Assembly: GCA_030066905.1 (NCBI GenBank)
Contig: JASJAR010000034.1
Span: 1-35,355 of the forward strand
Reading direction: 5' to 3'
DNA from: Paracoccaceae bacterium
Lineage (GTDB): Bacteria > Pseudomonadota > Alphaproteobacteria > Rhodobacterales > Rhodobacteraceae
DNA length: 35,355 nucleotides
Part shown: positions 32,834 through 35,355 of the stretch, one piece after another
How the letters are laid out: the number at the start of each line of letters is the position of its first letter
Numbering within the stretch: the first letter of the stretch is position 1
The notes under the pieces: generated by a model
What the model saw: only the letters and a program-made list of their open reading frames with translations
Told to the model about the DNA's origin: nothing
The model's database searches: none
Made by a program: the position numbers and the translations under genes

Positions 32834-33706
32834 ATGCGCAATGTCACCATCGACAATGTCACCGACGTCGTCGTCGGCTCGCTGGGAAAATCCGGTGAGA
32901 TCACCGACCGTCAACGCGAGATCATGACCTCGCTCATCACCCATCTCCACGGCTTCATCAAAGACGTGAACATGACCCATGCCGAGTTTCTCGGCGCCTG
33001 CAATTTCCTCGCCCGGGCGGGCGCGATCTGTAGCGACAAGCGCCAGGAGTTCATCCTCTTGGCAGACATTCTGGGCGTCGAAGTCCTCGTCGACATGATC
33101 TCGAACCCCGTCGCGGCGGGCGAGAGCGAGAGCACCGTGCTCGGCCCGTTTTACCGCGAGAACCCGCCGGTTCTGCCGAAGGGCGCCTCGACGGTGCAGA
33201 AGGCGTTCGACAACCAGGAAACGGTCTACGTCGAGGGTTATGTCCGCGACGGCAATGGCAACCCGGTCGCCGGGGCCACGCTCGACATCTGGGAGGATGC
33301 GCCGAACGGGCTTTACGAGAACCACGACCCCGACCAGCCCGATTACAACCTCCGCGGCCGGTTCGAGACGGACGAGAACGGGCATTACGCGCTCGTCGCC
33401 GTCCGCCCCGTTCCCTACCCGATCCCCGAGGACGAAACGGCGGGCGAGCTTCTCCATTTCATGGGCCATCACCCCAACCGGCCGGGGCATCTCCATTTCA
33501 TCGTCTCGGGCGACGGCTTCCGCCCGTTGATCACCCAGATCTACGACGCCGACACCGAGTGGCTCGACAACGACTCGGTCTTTGCGGTGAAGGAAAGCCT
33601 GATCGGCAAGTTCGAGAAGGCCCCCGAGGGTGCAGACACCGACCTTGTCTTGCGGTTCGACTTCACGCTCAGGCGCGCTGGCGAAGCGCAGATGGCCGCC
33701 GAGTAG
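32834..33706 (+). CDS. Intradiol ring-cleavage dioxygenase (catechol / hydroxyquinol 1,2-dioxygenase family)
   Basis: The 290-residue protein has the family N-terminal helical dimerisation domain and a catalytic core with the four iron ligands in place: Tyr161 (in NGLYENH), Tyr195 (in PVPYPIP), His219 and His221 (in RPGHLHF). LRGRFETDENGHYAL before the second Tyr is typical. Start ATG 32834 follows GGGAGGA. It cleaves a catechol or 1,2,4-trihydroxybenzene between the two hydroxyls. Context with an HpaB-like hydroxylase favours hydroxyquinol or a substituted catechol, while the adjacent cycloisomerase favours a muconate product, so both are open. Confidence 0.93.
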   Translation: MRNVTIDNVTDVVVGSLGKSGEITDRQREIMTSLITHLHGFIKDVNMTHAEFLGACNFLARAGAICSDKRQEFILLADILGVEVLVDMISNPVAAGESESTVLGPFYRENPPVLPKGASTVQKAFDNQETVYVEGYVRDGNGNPVAGATLDIWEDAPNGLYENHDPDQPDYNLRGRFETDENGHYALVAVRPVPYPIPEDETAGELLHFMGHHPNRPGHLHFIVSGDGFRPLITQIYDADTEWLDNDSVFAVKESLIGKFEKAPEGADTDLVLRFDFTLRRAGEAQMAAE

Positions 33707-33712
33707 CACCGC

Positions 33713-33742
33713 CGCCCCGGGGCCGTCGCCGGTCCCGGGGCG
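33713..33742. terminator. Strong hairpin after the dioxygenase gene
   Basis: A perfect 9-base stem CGCCCCGGG/CCCGGGGCG with a 12-base loop lies 6 bases after the dioxygenase stop and before the cycloisomerase gene. It lacks a T-run, so it could be a weak terminator, a processing site or an mRNA-stabilising element. Confidence 0.35.
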
Positions 33743-33787
33743 TTAACCGATCCCCCGAAAGTTCCGATCCTCCTGTCGAGACCCGCC

Positions 33788-34975
33788 ATGAATGTCATCA
33801 AGACCGTCCCTGGCCACAGCCGCCGATGCCTAGATGAGGCCGCGCTCCAGATCGACCGGATCGAGACGCTCAGGGTCGACGCCCCGACCGTCCGGGCGCA
33901 CAAACTGTCGAACACCGAGCTTTCTCAGAAAGCCATCGTCATCGTGCGGGTCACGTTGAAGGACGGGGCGGTGGGGTACGGCGAGGGCTCGACCCTTGGC
34001 GGGCCCCGCTGGGCCGAGGAATCGCCTGAATCGATCCAATCCACCATCGAGACGTACCTCGCACCGGCCCTTCTCGGGCGCCCGGCGAACCGGTTCGAAG
34101 CGCTCGCCGCCCTGATGGCCAAGGCGGCAACCCGCAACACCGCCGCAAAGGCAGCGGTCGAGAGCGCGCTTTACGACGCGGTGGGCCAGTCGCTGAACCT
34201 GCCCGCCGCACAGCTTCTGGGCGGGCGGGTTCATGACGGGTTCGAAGTCATCTGGGCCCTGGCCTCGGGCGATGTGGATCAGGAAATCGAAGAGGCGCAG
34301 GCCAAGCTCGACGCCCGCGAGCACCGCCGCTTCAAGGTCAAGATCGGCCTCAATGAGCCCCGGGCCGAGATCGCGCGGCTCGCAAAGATTGCCGAAGCGC
34401 TGCCCGGTTGCGCGTTGATCGCCGATATCAACCAGGCTTGGACACTGGCGCAATGCAATCGCTGGATACCGGCTCTGGAAGAGATTGGCGTGGCCCTGAT
34501 TGAGCAGCCGCTGCCGGCGGGTGAGCGGGCCAATCTGGCGCGCATCGCCGCCCGCAGCACCGTGCCGGTCATGATTGACGAAGGGGCCTTTTCCCTCTGC
34601 GAGGTCGCCGAGGCCGGCGCGGTCGGGGCCGGCACCGTTCTGTCGCTGAAGCTGGTCAAGAGCGGCGGGATGATGGAATTGAAACGCGCCGCCGGCATCG
34701 CCACCGCCCATGGGATGGAGCTTTACGGCGGCTGCCTTCTCGAAAGCGGGATCGGGGCGGCGGCCCATCTGGCGGTCTTCTCGACACTGCCCGAACTCCA
34801 TTGGGGGACCGAGCATTTCGGCCCCCGTATCCTTGCCCGCGACCTGACGCTCAGCGGTCTCACCTTCAGGGATTTCCGGATCGAATGCCCCACGGGCCCG
34901 GGCTTGGGTGTCACCGTCGACGAGGATTATCTTCTTGCATTGGCCGACGGGCATTGGAGGGTGGCGACGGCCTAG
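33788..34975 (+). CDS. Muconate-cycloisomerase-family enzyme (enolase superfamily)
   Basis: The 395-residue protein has the complete MLE-type active site: KxK in RFKVKIG (Lys183/185), metal ligands Asp213 (in IADINQAW), Glu239 (in IEQPLP) and Asp264 (in MIDEG), Lys288 in LKLVKSGG, and Glu319 in LLESGIG. Spacing between Asp213, Glu239, Asp264 and Lys288 equals that of the Pseudomonas muconate cycloisomerase. It should cycloisomerise a cis,cis-muconate to a lactone, or a chloro- or hydroxy-variant. The start ATG 33788 lacks a clear ribosome binding site; the real start may lie a few codons later. It lies between the dioxygenase and a LysR gene, as in many catechol operons. Confidence 0.9.
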   Translation: MNVIKTVPGHSRRCLDEAALQIDRIETLRVDAPTVRAHKLSNTELSQKAIVIVRVTLKDGAVGYGEGSTLGGPRWAEESPESIQSTIETYLAPALLGRPANRFEALAALMAKAATRNTAAKAAVESALYDAVGQSLNLPAAQLLGGRVHDGFEVIWALASGDVDQEIEEAQAKLDAREHRRFKVKIGLNEPRAEIARLAKIAEALPGCALIADINQAWTLAQCNRWIPALEEIGVALIEQPLPAGERANLARIAARSTVPVMIDEGAFSLCEVAEAGAVGAGTVLSLKLVKSGGMMELKRAAGIATAHGMELYGGCLLESGIGAAAHLAVFSTLPELHWGTEHFGPRILARDLTLSGLTFRDFRIECPTGPGLGVTVDEDYLLALADGHWRVATA

Positions 34976-35014
34976 GGGCCGGGGTGGCGACCGGCCGCGC
35001 GAGGGGGCGTCGGC

Positions 35015-35355
35015 ATGAAGATCAGATGGCTGGAATACTTCGTGACCGTCGCCGAAGAGCGCCATTTCGGGCGCGCCGCCGAACGGCTCGGCATCGCCCA
35101 ACCCCCGCTCAGCCGCCAGATCAAGCAGACCGAGGACGAACTCGGCGTTCTGCTCTTCAACCGGGGCCGGAGCCAGGTCACGCTGACCCAGGCGGGCGAG
35201 AAGTTCTTCGAACGGGCACAAGAGCTACTGGCGCTTCTCGAAGAGGCCCAGCTCGAAGCCCGCCGGATCGGCGGCGGCGCCGAGGGCCGCCTGCGGATCG
35301 GCTTTGTGGGCTCATCGACCTACGGTGTCGTGCCCAACATCCTGAAATCCTACCG
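35015..35355 (+). CDS. LysR-family transcriptional regulator, N-terminal part
   Basis: The window ends inside this gene after 113 codons. The start ATG 35015 follows GAGGGGG. The HTH reads MKIRWLEYFVTVAEERHFGR, then AERLGIAQPPLSRQIKQTEDELG and LFNRGRSQVTLTQAGE, and the effector domain begins at about residue 92. The sequence is of the type seen in CatR/BenM-like regulators of aromatic catabolism. It lies just after the cycloisomerase gene in the same direction, so it probably controls the dioxygenase and cycloisomerase unit in response to a muconate-type inducer. The C-terminal part lies outside the window. Confidence 0.9.
   Translation, partial: MKIRWLEYFVTVAEERHFGRAAERLGIAQPPLSRQIKQTEDELGVLLFNRGRSQVTLTQAGEKFFERAQELLALLEEAQLEARRIGGGAEGRLRIGFVGSSTYGVVPNILKSY

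Noticed and set aside
33830..35221. Open frame of 463 codons on the minus strand
   Set aside because: It is antisense to the cycloisomerase, whose active-site residues are all in place; the minus frame has no recognisable domain.
1..35355. CRISPR array, tRNA, rRNA, insertion sequence or prophage features
   Set aside because: I saw no evenly spaced repeats, cloverleaf sequence, transposase or integrase motifs, or terminal inverted repeats.

Overview
The window reads as a dense, high-GC chromosomal stretch of an alphaproteobacterium, most likely of Rhodobacterales type. This rests on overall GC, gene style (binding-protein ABC importers, several Gfo/Idh/MocA dehydrogenases, hydantoinase A/B pairs, frequent 4-base ATGA/GTGA overlaps) and small GC-rich intergenic repeats. 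The species call is inference. Nearly everything is catabolic: uptake systems, oxidoreductases, hydrolases and their local regulators. I see no rRNA, tRNA, CRISPR array or intact mobile element.

Layout. (1) 75-3952: a truncated RpiR-type regulator, a divergent Gfo/Idh/MocA dehydrogenase, a GntR/UTRA regulator and an unrecognised 344-residue protein. (2) 4602-16831: a LacI-type regulator (15833-16831) with two minus-strand transcription units. The first is a tightly coupled six-gene operon of an M24/creatinase-fold protein, nucleoside hydrolase, MlrC/M81 metallopeptidase, Gfo/Idh dehydrogenase, sugar isomerase-like TIM barrel and acetyl-xylan-esterase-like hydrolase. The second is a carbohydrate ABC importer (ATPase, binding protein, two permeases). 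Near-identical TAAACCGGTTTA palindromes sit upstream of both units, so they look like one regulon for one unidentified compound. This is the best candidate here for an undescribed pathway.

(3) 17134-26832: a Gfo/Idh dehydrogenase, a DapA-family lyase, HyuB and HyuA, and a spermidine/putrescine-type ABC importer whose binding-protein gene is broken. Three copies of a TATAACAwTATA site (upstream of the GntR gene, of the unrecognised gene at 2918 and of the dehydrogenase at 17134-18351) tie parts of regions 1 and 3 into a probable GntR regulon. (4) 26098-27680: a decay zone. The 5' half of the binding-protein gene is gone and is replaced by an N-terminal AlkB-like remnant that carries a frameshift and a stop; about 560 bases beyond it hold nothing I can identify.

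(5) 27681-35355: an aromatic-degradation cluster. It has a two-component FADH2-dependent aromatic monooxygenase (HpaB-like) with an NAD(P)H:flavin reductase (HpaC-like), a stand-alone FAD-synthetase domain, an alpha/beta hydrolase, a small SCP2-like protein, an IclR regulator, an intradiol ring-cleavage dioxygenase, a muconate-cycloisomerase-family enzyme and the start of a LysR regulator. The likely logic is hydroxylation of a phenolic substrate, intradiol ring opening, then cycloisomerisation or a side route. The exact substrate cannot be read from sequence.
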